Positions 37,290 through 45,929 of a stretch of 64,000 nucleotides of DNA are shown here, piece after piece. Where the stretch lies: NCBI RefSeq assembly GCF_014174395.1, contig NZ_JABEQD010000006.1, positions 62,001 to 126,000 of the forward strand, in the 5' to 3' direction. Origin of the DNA: Gluconacetobacter aggeris (GTDB taxonomy: Bacteria; Pseudomonadota; Alphaproteobacteria; Acetobacterales; Acetobacteraceae). A program made the position numbers and the translations under genes. The notes under the pieces are model-generated. The model was given only the letters and a program-made list of their open reading frames with translations. It made no database searches and was not told where the DNA came from. The number at the start of each line of letters is the position of its first letter. The first letter of the stretch is position 1.

Positions 37290-38147
37290 TTACGACAGGC
37301 TCGCCGCCACATGCCGGCCAATCTCGGCAAAGACGGTGGCGAACTGCGCATCGGTCGGAGAACCGCCGCGCGTATAGACGACCACGATCACCGGCCCGCC
37401 CGTTCCGGGCCACCCGATGGCGATATCGCCGGCAATATCCCTGCCGTTATTCCCCGTCTTGTCCCCCACGACCCAATTGCCGGGCAGGCCCGCGCGCAGC
37501 CGGTTCTTTCCGGTCTGGCAATTGACCAGCCAGCTCTTCAGCATGGCGCGCGACCCGTCCGACAGCACGTCGCCCAGGACGAGCCGCCGCGCGATCCCGG
37601 CCATCGCCAGGGGTGTCGTCGTGTTGCGCACACCCCCCAGCGGGGTGCGGTTGAGATAGGGCTCGATATCGTCAAGGCGCGTCACGTCGTCGCCGATCGC
37701 CCGCCAGAAACGCGTCAACGCAGCCGGGCCGCCAACACGCGCCAGCAGCTTGTTGGCGCAGACATTGTCGCTGAATTCGACCGCCCCGGCGCACATCTCG
37801 CGCACCGACAGGGTCCCCCGGCCCAGATTCGCCTTCGCGACCGGGGCATACATCGTCCCCATGTCCGCGGCCGTAAAGGCGATGACCTCATCCAGATCCG
37901 CCTTGCCCTGGTCGGCACGCGCCAGCACGCACGCAGCCAGCGACGCCTTGAACGTGCTGCACATGACGAACCGTTCGCTCTGCCGCCAGCCAAATGTCTT
38001 TCCGTTGGAGACATTTTCGGCAAAAACGCCAACCCGGCCGCCCGTCGCCTGCTCGTAATCGGCAATTGGACCGGGCGCCGGCGTCCGCGCGGACGCCGGA
38101 GAGATGAACAGGGCCGGAGCGGATTGAAGAAAAGCGCGGCGTTGCAT
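37290..38147 (-). CDS. Class A beta-lactamase, probably Tat-exported
   Basis: A 285-residue serine beta-lactamase. The signal MQRRAFLQSAPALFISPASA has a twin-arginine pattern. All class A motifs are present: STFK with nucleophile Ser64 (Ambler 70), SDN at 126-128, EPYLN at 162-166 carrying the general base Glu, and KTG at 230-232. A Cys precedes the nucleophile (CSTFK) as in carbapenemases, but the partner Cys after KTG is missing, so the usual disulfide cannot form. It should give penicillin or cephalosporin resistance if expressed. The ATG at 38147 has GGGG eight bases upstream; GTG 38156 is an alternative. No mobile element flanks it, so it is likely intrinsic. Confidence 0.93.
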   Translation of the reverse strand: MQRRAFLQSAPALFISPASARTPAPGPIADYEQATGGRVGVFAENVSNGKTFGWRQSERFVMCSTFKASLAACVLARADQGKADLDEVIAFTAADMGTMYAPVAKANLGRGTLSVREMCAGAVEFSDNVCANKLLARVGGPAALTRFWRAIGDDVTRLDDIEPYLNRTPLGGVRNTTTPLAMAGIARRLVLGDVLSDGSRAMLKSWLVNCQTGKNRLRAGLPGNWVVGDKTGNNGRDIAGDIAIGWPGTGGPVIVVVYTRGGSPTDAQFATVFAEIGRHVAASLS

Positions 38148-38179
38148 ACGTGTCACCCCATCAGGTCCAGCCGGACCCT

Positions 38180-39025
38180 CTATCGCAGCGCAAATCCCAG
38201 CGCATCCAGCGCCTCACGCAGCCGGTCGCGTCCGCTCAGCGATTGCGGGCCGGCCACGCGGCGCAGCATGACGTCCGACCACGCACGGGGCGCCAGCCCC
38301 TGCTCGCGCTGAAAGGCCTCGTCAGCCCCATCATACCGGCCGATCGCCTCCTCCTCGCCTGCGCAATCGTAGCGTTCGCGATGCAGCACGACCGATTGCG
38401 GCAGGCGCGGCTTGATCGCGGCGGGCCGGTCCGGGTCCGGATGGCCGACGCACATGCCAAAGACCGCCATGCAGCGATCCGGCAGCCCCAGCTCGCGCGC
38501 CACCTGTTCGGGATGGTTGCGCAGCCCCCCGATATAGACGATCCCCAGCCCCTGGGCCTCCAGAAAGGCGGCGGCATTCTGCGCCGCCAGCGTCGCATCG
38601 ACGACGCCGACAAGGAAGGTTTCCAGATAATCCAGCCCGTCGGTGGCATGGGCCCGGGCTTCACCCATCCGCGCCAGCCGCGACAGGTCGACCAGCCACG
38701 CCAGAAACAGCGGGGCCTGCCGAATATGCGCCTGCCCACCCGCCAGGTCCGCCAGCCGCCCGCGCCGCGCGGCATCCTCGACCGCCACCACGCTCCATAC
38801 CTGGAGGTTCGATGAGGTCGAAGCCGACTGGGCAGCCGCCACCGCCCCATTCAGCACGCTCTGCGGAACCGGATCGGGCCGATAGGCCCGCACCGAGCGA
38901 TGCGCCATCAGGTGGCGGAGCATCGCCTCGTCCGGCAGCCCACCCGGCGCCATTCCCACGCGGTAACGCGCCGCCCACAGCGCCGCCAGACCAGCAGCGC
39001 CAGACCCGGCAGCGTCAGACAGCAT
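38180..39025 (-). CDS. Nitroreductase-family NAD(P)H flavin oxidoreductase (NfsA-like)
   Basis: A 281-residue FMN protein with the nitroreductase start HRSVRAYRPDPVPQSVLNGA, the FMN-binding SASTSSNLQVWSVVAVED, and LGIVYIGGLRNHP with FGMCVGHPDPD, which match the NfsA/FRP group. It should reduce nitro- or quinone compounds with NADPH. The start ATG at 39025 lies inside the aldehyde dehydrogenase gene (11-bp overlap), so the two are probably cotranscribed. A C-terminal basic tail (SLSGRDRLREALDALGFALR) is common in the family. Confidence 0.9.
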   Translation of the reverse strand: MLSDAAGSGAAGLAALWAARYRVGMAPGGLPDEAMLRHLMAHRSVRAYRPDPVPQSVLNGAVAAAQSASTSSNLQVWSVVAVEDAARRGRLADLAGGQAHIRQAPLFLAWLVDLSRLARMGEARAHATDGLDYLETFLVGVVDATLAAQNAAAFLEAQGLGIVYIGGLRNHPEQVARELGLPDRCMAVFGMCVGHPDPDRPAAIKPRLPQSVVLHRERYDCAGEEEAIGRYDGADEAFQREQGLAPRAWSDVMLRRVAGPQSLSGRDRLREALDALGFALR

Positions 39026-40460
39026 AGTCGCGGATCGTCACGAAGCGGGTGTCCAGATAGGCATCCAGCGCCTCGCTGCCGCCTTCCGAACCATAGCCGG
39101 AATCGCCAATCCCGCCGAACGGCACTTCCGGCAGCGCCAGCCCCAGATGATTGACCGTCAGCATCCCGGCCCGCACCTCGTCGCGCAGGCGGGCCGCCGT
39201 GGGGGCCGCGCCGGTAAAGGCATAGGCCGCCAGCCCGTATGGCAGGCGATTGGCCTCGGCCAGCGCCTCGTCCAGCGTATCGAACGGGTTCATCAGCGCC
39301 ACCGGGCCGAACGGCTCCTCGTTCATGATGCGCATGTCGGTGCTCAGTTCGGTCAGCACCGTCGGCGCGAAGAAATAGCCGGCATTGCCGATCCGCTGCC
39401 CGCCGGTCACGATCTTCGCCCCCTTGGCCGTCGCATCGCCGATCAGGCTTTCCATCGCATCCACCCGCCGGACATTGGCCAGCGGACCCATTTTGGTGTC
39501 GGGCTGCAACCCGTCGCCCACCCGAATCTCCCCGGCCACGGCCGCGAACCGCTCCACGAACCGCCCGAAGACCGGCCGTTCCACCAGAAAACGGGTGGGC
39601 GAGACGCAGACCTGCCCCGCATTGCGGAACTTCGCCGCCGCCAGCGTCGCCGCCGCATGATCGATATCGGCATCGGCGCAGATAATGGCCGGCCCATGGC
39701 CACCCAGTTCCATCGTCGCGCGTTTCATGTGCGACCCCGCCAGCGCGGCCAGCATCTTGCCCACGACGGTCGAACCCGTGAACGTCACCTTGCGGATCGC
39801 CGGATGGGCGATCAGCGTCTCCGAGATCTCCGACGGCGTGCCATAGACCAGCCCGATCACCCCCGCCGGCACCCCGGCATCGGCAAAGGCCCGGATCAGC
39901 GCGGCCGGCGAGGCCGGCGTTTCCTCGGCAGCCTTGACGATGATCGAACAGCCGGTCGCCAGCGCCGCGCCGACCTTGCGCACCACCTGGTTGACCGGGA
40001 AATTCCAGGGCGAGAACGCCGCCACCGGCCCGACCGGGCTGCGGATCACCGCCTGGCTCACCCCCACCGCCCGCGACGGGATCAGCCGCCCATAGGCCCG
40101 GCGCCCTTCCTCGGCCAGCCAGTCGATCGTATCCGCGGCCCCCAGCAATTCCGTCCGCGCCTCGGCCAGCGGCTTGCCCTGTTCCTGGGTCAGGATCGGC
40201 GCGATCTCGTCGACGCGCCCCCGCAGCAGCGTCGCCGCCTGACGCATGATCCGATAGCGATCGAACACCGACATGCGGCTCCAGAGTGCGAAACCGCGTT
40301 CGGCAGCCGCCACGGCGGCAGCCAGGTCGGGCTGCCCGGCATGGGCCACGCGCCCGATCACCTGCTCGGTCGCGGGATTGACGACATCGAGAAACCGCCC
40401 GTCCCGCGCCGCGGTCCACTGACCGTCGATAAACAGCAAGGTATCCGGATAAGACGACAT
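39015..40460 (-). CDS. NAD(P)-dependent aldehyde dehydrogenase, succinate-semialdehyde dehydrogenase-like
   Basis: A 481-residue aldehyde dehydrogenase. Catalytic Cys at about 285 lies in NAGQVCVSPTRFLV; the general-base Glu lies in TMELGGHGPAI; the cofactor stretch is FSPWNFPVNQVVRKVGAALA. The sequence is nearest the GabD/SSADH group. The ATG at 40460 has GGAGG ten bases upstream. It is in a leftward set with an SDR oxidoreductase and a hydroxylysine-kinase-like phosphotransferase, so it may oxidise a semialdehyde from amino acid breakdown; the exact substrate is not evident. Confidence 0.92.
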   Translation of the reverse strand: MSSYPDTLLFIDGQWTAARDGRFLDVVNPATEQVIGRVAHAGQPDLAAAVAAAERGFALWSRMSVFDRYRIMRQAATLLRGRVDEIAPILTQEQGKPLAEARTELLGAADTIDWLAEEGRRAYGRLIPSRAVGVSQAVIRSPVGPVAAFSPWNFPVNQVVRKVGAALATGCSIIVKAAEETPASPAALIRAFADAGVPAGVIGLVYGTPSEISETLIAHPAIRKVTFTGSTVVGKMLAALAGSHMKRATMELGGHGPAIICADADIDHAAATLAAAKFRNAGQVCVSPTRFLVERPVFGRFVERFAAVAGEIRVGDGLQPDTKMGPLANVRRVDAMESLIGDATAKGAKIVTGGQRIGNAGYFFAPTVLTELSTDMRIMNEEPFGPVALMNPFDTLDEALAEANRLPYGLAAYAFTGAAPTAARLRDEVRAGMLTVNHLGLALPEVPFGGIGDSGYGSEGGSEALDAYLDTRFVTIRDYAV

Positions 40461-40559
40461 GTCAGGGGGCCCTCCAACAACTGGGACGCATTGGAGCGGG
40501 AGCTTGCAGCATCCGCCCCCGCCGGTCAAAGAGCCTGCACCGGACACCCCGCCGGCAAC

Positions 40560-41648
40560 CTACCGTCCGGCCCACGCCTCGCGGATGGCGGCCCGCCCCC
40601 GCCCCGGCGGCAGGGCCAACGCCCAGTCCAGCGCCTGTTCCGCCTGCACGCTGTTGCGGCGGATATAATCGCGATTGTCGGGAAACAGCACGCTGCGCCA
40701 TTCGGTCAGCAATACGCGCAGGGCCAGCCGCGCCACGACCAGATCGAACAGCAAGTCGATTTCCGCCGGCTCCGGCACCACCACCGTCGCAAACCCCGCC
40801 AGCATCGCCGTCACTCCGGCCAACGGATCGTGACCGCTCCCCAACTGGTACGATGCGGCAACCGCCAGGTCATTGATGCGCGGGGCGAACACCGCATCGC
40901 CGAAATCGACAATTCCCACCACCCGCTCGGCATCGTCACCGGCCACCAGCAGGTTCGATCCGTTCAGGTCATTATGGATCGGCTGCCGGGGCAACGCATC
41001 CACCAGCGGGCGCACCCGCCCCCGAAACATGTCGAGAAACCCCGCCATCGCCCGCCGGCGCGCCGGCTGCGGCACATGGAGCAGCAATCCGCCCAGAGCA
41101 TCCACCTGAAGCGAATCCCACAGGACGGCCCGCGCCTGCCCGGGCGGGGCCATGCCCTGCAACGCCCGCGCCATCAGCCCGACCGACCGCCCCGTACCAT
41201 GCGCCAGACGGAGCGAGCCGGCACGCCCGCCCATCGGCACACCATCCACCCATCCGACCATACGCGCCATCAACCCTTCCGCGCCCGGCATCGTCAGGAC
41301 GGCGATGCCATCCCCGCCCAGGGCAGGGACGATCCCGGCCAGTCCGATCTCGGTCACCGCTCCGGCCAGACGCTCCATGACGCGCGAGACGAACGCCGCA
41401 TCCTCGACCGTCTCGCTCGCGTTCATGATTTTCAGCACCGTCCGGCAGCCACTCCCGTCGCACAGCAGGAAATTGGCATCGCGCTCCCCCGGCAGGGCCG
41501 TCGCGGACACCTCCATGCCATAGACGCTCCGCGCGATATCGCGCGCCTGCTCCACGCCGACGTCAGGGCGGGCACGGCAGAACTGGGCAAAAGCCCCCTC
41601 CAGGCCGGCCGGCACCTCATCCGTCCCTGCCATCAGGTTTTCAGACAT
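40560..41648 (-). CDS. Phosphotransferase of the APH/hydroxylysine kinase type
   Basis: A 362-residue protein with the choline/aminoglycoside kinase fold. ALPGERDANFLL, TVLKIMNASE (ATP Lys), IHNDLNGSNLLV (catalytic loop, about residues 221-232) and GIVDFGDAV (metal Asp) are present. The LPGERDxNFLL start is the pattern found in hydroxylysine kinases and in the kinase domain of bacterial kinase-aminotransferase fusions. It likely phosphorylates a small hydroxylated amine or amino acid. The start ATG at 41648 overlaps the SDR stop by 8 bp, showing coupling; ATG 41633 is an alternative. Confidence 0.85.
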   Translation of the reverse strand: MSENLMAGTDEVPAGLEGAFAQFCRARPDVGVEQARDIARSVYGMEVSATALPGERDANFLLCDGSGCRTVLKIMNASETVEDAAFVSRVMERLAGAVTEIGLAGIVPALGGDGIAVLTMPGAEGLMARMVGWVDGVPMGGRAGSLRLAHGTGRSVGLMARALQGMAPPGQARAVLWDSLQVDALGGLLLHVPQPARRRAMAGFLDMFRGRVRPLVDALPRQPIHNDLNGSNLLVAGDDAERVVGIVDFGDAVFAPRINDLAVAASYQLGSGHDPLAGVTAMLAGFATVVVPEPAEIDLLFDLVVARLALRVLLTEWRSVLFPDNRDYIRRNSVQAEQALDWALALPPGRGRAAIREAWAGR

Positions 41649-42381
41649 GCTGGCCGCCATTGATGTGTATCTCGGCCCCGTTGATGTAGGACGAAGCCGA
41701 GGAACACAGGAAATAGATCGTCTCGGCAACCTCGCGCGGCGCCCCCAGCCGTTTCATCGGCACGTCCGATGCCACAAGCTGGTCCGTCCCCGGCGACAGG
41801 ATCGCGGTCGAGATCTCGCCGGGCGCGATCGCGTTCACCCGTACGTTCCGCTGCCCCAGTTCATGCGCCATTTCCCGGGTCAGCGCCGCCAGTCCCGCCT
41901 TGGACACCGCATAGGCCGCGCCGGCAAAGGGATGAACGCGCGATCCCACGATCGAGGTCACATTGACGACCGATCCGGCAGCGGCCTCCAGTTCCGGCGC
42001 CAGCGCCCGCACCAGCAGCGCGATCGAGACCAGATTGACATTCAGCACGCTGCTCCACACCGACAGGTCGCTGTCCAGCACGCCCAGCCGCCCCCCATCC
42101 GGTCCCTTGGGCGAAATGCCGGCATTATTGACCAGCGCATGCAGCCGGCCGTCCGGCAGGCGGGCCCGCACATCCTCCGCCAGCCGCGCGATGCCCGACA
42201 GGTCGCTCAGGTCGGCGGTAATATGGCTCATGCGCGCGGCAGGCCATGCGCAGGCCGGGTCGAATGGCTGCCGGGATACGGTCAGGATGCGCCACCCCCG
42301 TTCCTGGAACAGCTTGACCGTCGCATGGCCGATCCCCCGGCTGGCACCGGTCAAAAGCATGATCGGCTGATGATCCGCCAC
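41641..42381 (-). CDS. Short-chain dehydrogenase/reductase
   Basis: A 246-residue classical SDR. It has the cofactor motif TGASRGIG, the NNAG motif in LVNNAGISPKG, and the Ser and Tyr-x-x-x-Lys active site (VTSIVGSRVHPF, YAVSKAGL). The C-terminal SSASSYINGAEIHINGG is typical. The start is GTG at 42381, with GGAGGG seven bases upstream; the ATG at 42414 lacks a site. It leads the set SDR, phosphotransferase, aldehyde dehydrogenase, nitroreductase. Substrate unknown. Confidence 0.9.
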   Translation of the reverse strand: MADHQPIMLLTGASRGIGHATVKLFQERGWRILTVSRQPFDPACAWPAARMSHITADLSDLSGIARLAEDVRARLPDGRLHALVNNAGISPKGPDGGRLGVLDSDLSVWSSVLNVNLVSIALLVRALAPELEAAAGSVVNVTSIVGSRVHPFAGAAYAVSKAGLAALTREMAHELGQRNVRVNAIAPGEISTAILSPGTDQLVASDVPMKRLGAPREVAETIYFLCSSASSYINGAEIHINGGQHV

Positions 42382-42493
42382 CTTCGTTCCCTCCGCTGAT
42401 CGCGGAAGGATCATGGGCCGTCTCCATCCCCCCGGACAAGGGCCATGGCATGCGGATCGGCACAGGCGTGACCGGGGAGCCGGTCAGCCCCTC

Positions 42494-43504
42494 TCAGGAG
42501 GCCGCGATTTCCAGCGCCCGACGGGCCATGGCCAGCGCCCCCTCGCGACTGGCCGCACCGCAGATAAAGCGTGCCGGGTGGGCGAAGACCGTGTCGGCAA
42601 TCCCCGAGACCTCGGCCAGCGCCCGGCCTTCCAGCCCGCCCCAGGCCTCCGGCAGCGGCACGCGCTGCCCGAACTCACCGCGCGCCGGCGGCACGGCCTT
42701 GACGTTCCACTGCCCCCCACCGGCCGGCGAGACGACATAGACGACCGGCAGATCACGCTCGAAGATCACCTTCTCGGCCGGCATGCCGGTCTCCAGCACC
42801 AGAATGCGCTTGTCTTCGGCCTGCTCGTAGGCCCCCAGCACGCGATCCGTGGCCTTCAGGCTGGCCCGCGCCCGATCGACGACGCCGACCAGGTACCGGC
42901 CGACGATCGCAGCCGCGTCCGCGAAGGCCGACATCTCGCGCTTTCCGGCCTCTTCAACGCCATAACGCTCGGCGGTGTCCCACGGCGCGCCGCAGGTCGA
43001 CACGATTTCCGCCAGCGACAGTCGGCCCATCTTCGCCACGCCATTATCGTCCTGGTCGACGGGGATGATCAGCGCCTTGTCGACGGCCTGCCAGATGGCG
43101 GCTTCCATCCCCTCCTCCACGGGCTCATCCAGGATGTTGCGGATCGCCGCCAGGCCGTAATCCTTCCACAGCAGCCCCGCCGCGCTGTACGGCGTGCCAT
43201 CCTCGCGCAGCGGCTTCTTCTTCATGTGGTGGTCGTACCGCCCCGCGGCCGGATCGTACACGCCACCGACATCGAACACGATATCCGCGGCCTGGATCTG
43301 CCCCGGCACGCGCGAGCGCACGAATGTCAGCCGGTCATCCGGCTGCGCGCCCAGAACCCGCGCCCGCAGGTCGCCCCGCGGCGCAAGCGCATAATGAAGG
43401 ATGACGTAACCCAGCGTCTCGTCAGCATGAAAATTGCCCGAATGGGTCAGCGCCCTGACGGGCGCCGCCTCATGACCGAGACCGATGGGTGTATGTTCCG
43501 TCAT
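42494..43504 (-). CDS. MYG1 family protein (DHH-like phosphoesterase)
   Basis: A 336-residue protein matching the MYG1/UPF0160 family: LTHSGNFHADETLGYVIL near the start, AGRYDHHMKK carrying the Asp-His-His metal motif, and GTPYSAAGLLWKDYG after it. The eukaryotic protein is a 3'-5' exoribonuclease that links nuclear and mitochondrial RNA; the bacterial role is not settled. The metal residues needed for phosphoesterase chemistry appear intact. It stands between the SDR operon and a divergent sulfotransferase gene. Start ATG 43504. Confidence 0.9.
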   Translation of the reverse strand: MTEHTPIGLGHEAAPVRALTHSGNFHADETLGYVILHYALAPRGDLRARVLGAQPDDRLTFVRSRVPGQIQAADIVFDVGGVYDPAAGRYDHHMKKKPLREDGTPYSAAGLLWKDYGLAAIRNILDEPVEEGMEAAIWQAVDKALIIPVDQDDNGVAKMGRLSLAEIVSTCGAPWDTAERYGVEEAGKREMSAFADAAAIVGRYLVGVVDRARASLKATDRVLGAYEQAEDKRILVLETGMPAEKVIFERDLPVVYVVSPAGGGQWNVKAVPPARGEFGQRVPLPEAWGGLEGRALAEVSGIADTVFAHPARFICGAASREGALAMARRALEIAAS

Positions 43505-43616
43505 ATTCTTAAGGACCTGCCGACATTCAGGGGGATCGTTTCAAGCGCCCCTCATGCCGTACCGGCCGACGCGACACAACACGCCTTCGGCGCGCACCAG
43601 GCCGGGGACGCCTTGA

Positions 43617-43645
43617 TTGACAGAGATACCCGCTTAAACAACTAT
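43617..43645 (+). promoter_or_regulatory. Candidate promoter of the TPR-sulfotransferase gene
   Basis: A perfect -35 box ttgaca (43617-43622) is followed after 17 bases by aactat (43640-43645), a weak -10. Transcription would start near 43652, only a few bases before the ATG at 43655, which has no Shine-Dalgarno. This suggests a leaderless transcript. Confidence 0.42.
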
Positions 43646-43654
43646 GCTGGCAAG

Positions 43655-45244
43655 ATGCGGGAAACCAACAAGGATATTCAGCCCGGCCCTGGCGATACCG
43701 CATCTGGCGACCTGCGCTACGGGCTCCCTGGCATGCTCACACGATCGAATCAGGCCCTGGCCGCGCGCGCTGGCTACCAGAATAATATCCAGCATTACCG
43801 CGCATTACTTGCGATCGAACAGCGCGAAGAAGCGGCCGAACGGTTCCGGGCGGCATTGGCGGACAAGCCGGCCTGCGCGGAGACGGCACGCAACCTGGTC
43901 CAGGTCCTGGTCGAACTCGATCGGATCGAGGACGCGATCGCCTGCTATCGCTCCGTTCTGGCACAGGACCCGAGCCTGTACGCCGTCCATGCCGGAACAG
44001 GAACGCTGCTACGGAAAGCCGGGCGCCATGTCGAGGCGCTGTACCATCTGGAAATGGCCTGCACGTTGCGGCCCGACGAAGCGCCGGTTCATGCCGTTCT
44101 GGCCCAGATCCTTCAGGAACTCGGACGGATCGATGCCGCGCACGCTCACATGCGCCAGGCAATCGCCCTGGCACCGGATGAACCGAATTATTATCTGGGC
44201 CTGACACGCCTGACGAAGCTGACGCCCGGCGACCCCGTCCTGCCGGCCATGCTGGCGCTTGTCGAGCGTGAAGCCTCATTCGACGAGACCAGGAGAACGA
44301 GCCTTCATTTCGCGCTCGGCAAGGCTCTGGCCGATATCGGCCAACATCGTGCGTCGTTCGACCATCTTCTGAAGGCAAACGCCATCCGGCGCCGCGCCGT
44401 TCCCTATGACGAAAAACGGATTGCCACGGCCGCAAAGGCAATACGCGCATGCTTTACGCCCGAAGCCATGGCAGCGACCGCCGGAACCGGGCACCCCTCC
44501 TCCCGCCCGGTCTTCATCGTCGGCATGCCGCGATCGGGATCGACACTGGTCGAACAGATACTGGCGAGCCATCCCGACGTTTATGGTGCCGGTGAGGTCA
44601 GCACATTGGCCGACACGCTGCAGGACGCGGCCAGACGCTTTCCGGCCTGGGCGCTGGGTACCTCCCTGGCCTGCCTCAGCGAGCAGGACCGACGCGCCAT
44701 CGCCGAGGACTATCTGCATCGGCTGGACGGGCTGGCGGCCGACTGGACGGGCGCCCGTCCCCCCGCCCGCATTACGAACAAGATGCTGGATAATTTCTTC
44801 CATATCGGAATCATTCGGCAATTATGGCCCAATGCGCGCATCATCCACACATTTCGCGATCCGATCGATACGTGCCTGTCCTGTTTCTCGATAGCCTTCG
44901 ACAATCTGGATTTCACGTTCGATCTGGGCGAACTCGGCCGCTATCACCGCCAATATCAGGAACAGATGGCGCATTGGCGGCAGGTCCTGCCGCCCGGCGC
45001 GATACTGGACGTCCGCTACGAGGACGTCGTCGCGGATTTCGAGGCCAGCGCACGCCGTATCATCGCCCATTGCGGCCTGCCATGGAACGATGCCTGCCTG
45101 CGCTTTCACGAAACCCGACGCCTGGTAAAGACATCGAGCGCGGCACAGGTCCGCAAACCGCTCTATCGCAATGCCGTGGGGCGCTGGCGCCCCGATGACG
45201 AAACATTGCGGCCCCTTCTGGATGGTCTTGAAGGTCGCCTCTGA
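43655..45244 (+). CDS. TPR-repeat protein with sulfotransferase domain
   Basis: A 529-residue protein. The first half (about 35-200) is built of tetratricopeptide repeats (EAAERFRAALADKPACAETA, EDAIACYRSVLAQDPSLYAV, RHVEALYHLEMACTLRPDEA, DAAHAHMRQAIALAPDEPNY). The second half is a sulfotransferase: PVFIVGMPRSGSTLVEQIL is the PAPS 5'-phosphosulfate loop (about 284-302), and TFRDPIDTCLSCFSIAF resembles the 3'-phosphate site. This fusion is common in alphaproteobacteria and may transfer sulfate to a protein or carbohydrate. No signal peptide. Start ATG 43655 is just after a ttgaca promoter; a TTG at 43613 is possible. Confidence 0.87.
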   Translation: MRETNKDIQPGPGDTASGDLRYGLPGMLTRSNQALAARAGYQNNIQHYRALLAIEQREEAAERFRAALADKPACAETARNLVQVLVELDRIEDAIACYRSVLAQDPSLYAVHAGTGTLLRKAGRHVEALYHLEMACTLRPDEAPVHAVLAQILQELGRIDAAHAHMRQAIALAPDEPNYYLGLTRLTKLTPGDPVLPAMLALVEREASFDETRRTSLHFALGKALADIGQHRASFDHLLKANAIRRRAVPYDEKRIATAAKAIRACFTPEAMAATAGTGHPSSRPVFIVGMPRSGSTLVEQILASHPDVYGAGEVSTLADTLQDAARRFPAWALGTSLACLSEQDRRAIAEDYLHRLDGLAADWTGARPPARITNKMLDNFFHIGIIRQLWPNARIIHTFRDPIDTCLSCFSIAFDNLDFTFDLGELGRYHRQYQEQMAHWRQVLPPGAILDVRYEDVVADFEASARRIIAHCGLPWNDACLRFHETRRLVKTSSAAQVRKPLYRNAVGRWRPDDETLRPLLDGLEGRL

Positions 45245-45290
45245 AAGGCCGGCGGGAAGCGGAACGCGCTTCCCGACAGACCATGAAAAA

Positions 45291-45929
45291 TCAGTGAAAT
45301 TCCCGACCTGGGAAAATCCAGCCTCCCTCTTCGCGCTCCGCGACGGCAACATGACCGTCCGCACGGCACAGAAGCGGCCCAAGATCGAAACGCGAAAAAT
45401 CCTGGATGGCAATCTCGATTGTCGAACGGTGTCCGTGGCAGATCGCGATAACCGCAATCGTCGCCACGACCACGCCGCGGACCGCCTGCACGGGGATGGC
45501 GGACGGCGGCCCGGCAAGGCGGCGGAACAGACAGACCATCCCCACACCCAACCCACCGCCCAGCAGCACCTCGGTGATTGTATGGACGCCGAGCGCAACC
45601 CGCGACCATCCCAGCACGCAGGCGATCACGACGGCCGCCCCGACCACGATCGACGTCCGGACCCGCAGCATGGCCAGAAGACAGCCATAGACCATCGTGC
45701 CGGCCATCGTGTGCCCGCTGGGACTGTACAGCATCCGGTCCGGTGCCGGGCCGCAGGCCTCCAATCCCAGTTTCAGGACCAGGGTCAGCGCCGCCCCGCC
45801 GGCCATCACCACCGCCCAGGCCCATGCCCGGCGCCAGAGACGCAGCGACAGAAGGGCGACGAACACCAGCGCCTCGACCGGAAGAAGGACATCCTGGTCG
45901 GCAAGATCGGTCAGGAAACGCGTCAGCAT
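45291..45929 (-). CDS. PAP2-family membrane phosphatase
   Basis: A 212-residue membrane protein with about five hydrophobic segments. The PAP2 motifs are SPSGHTM (motif 2) and SRVALGVHTITEV (motif 3, with the catalytic His); motif 1 is reduced to LKLGLEACGPAP, where the usual K-x6-RP is weak. It should dephosphorylate a lipid phosphate or undecaprenyl pyrophosphate at the membrane. The start overlaps the Nudix gene stop by 7 bp. The C-terminal 35 residues are hydrophilic and unusual for the family. Confidence 0.85.
   Translation of the reverse strand: MLTRFLTDLADQDVLLPVEALVFVALLSLRLWRRAWAWAVVMAGGAALTLVLKLGLEACGPAPDRMLYSPSGHTMAGTMVYGCLLAMLRVRTSIVVGAAVVIACVLGWSRVALGVHTITEVLLGGGLGVGMVCLFRRLAGPPSAIPVQAVRGVVVATIAVIAICHGHRSTIEIAIQDFSRFDLGPLLCRADGHVAVAEREEGGWIFPGREFH

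Noticed and set aside
39147-41663. Plus-strand open frame of 838 codons opposite the aldehyde dehydrogenase and kinase genes
   Set aside because: Composition is that of an antisense shadow (Arg/His/Gln-rich, no domains); the minus-strand genes have clear catalytic motifs.
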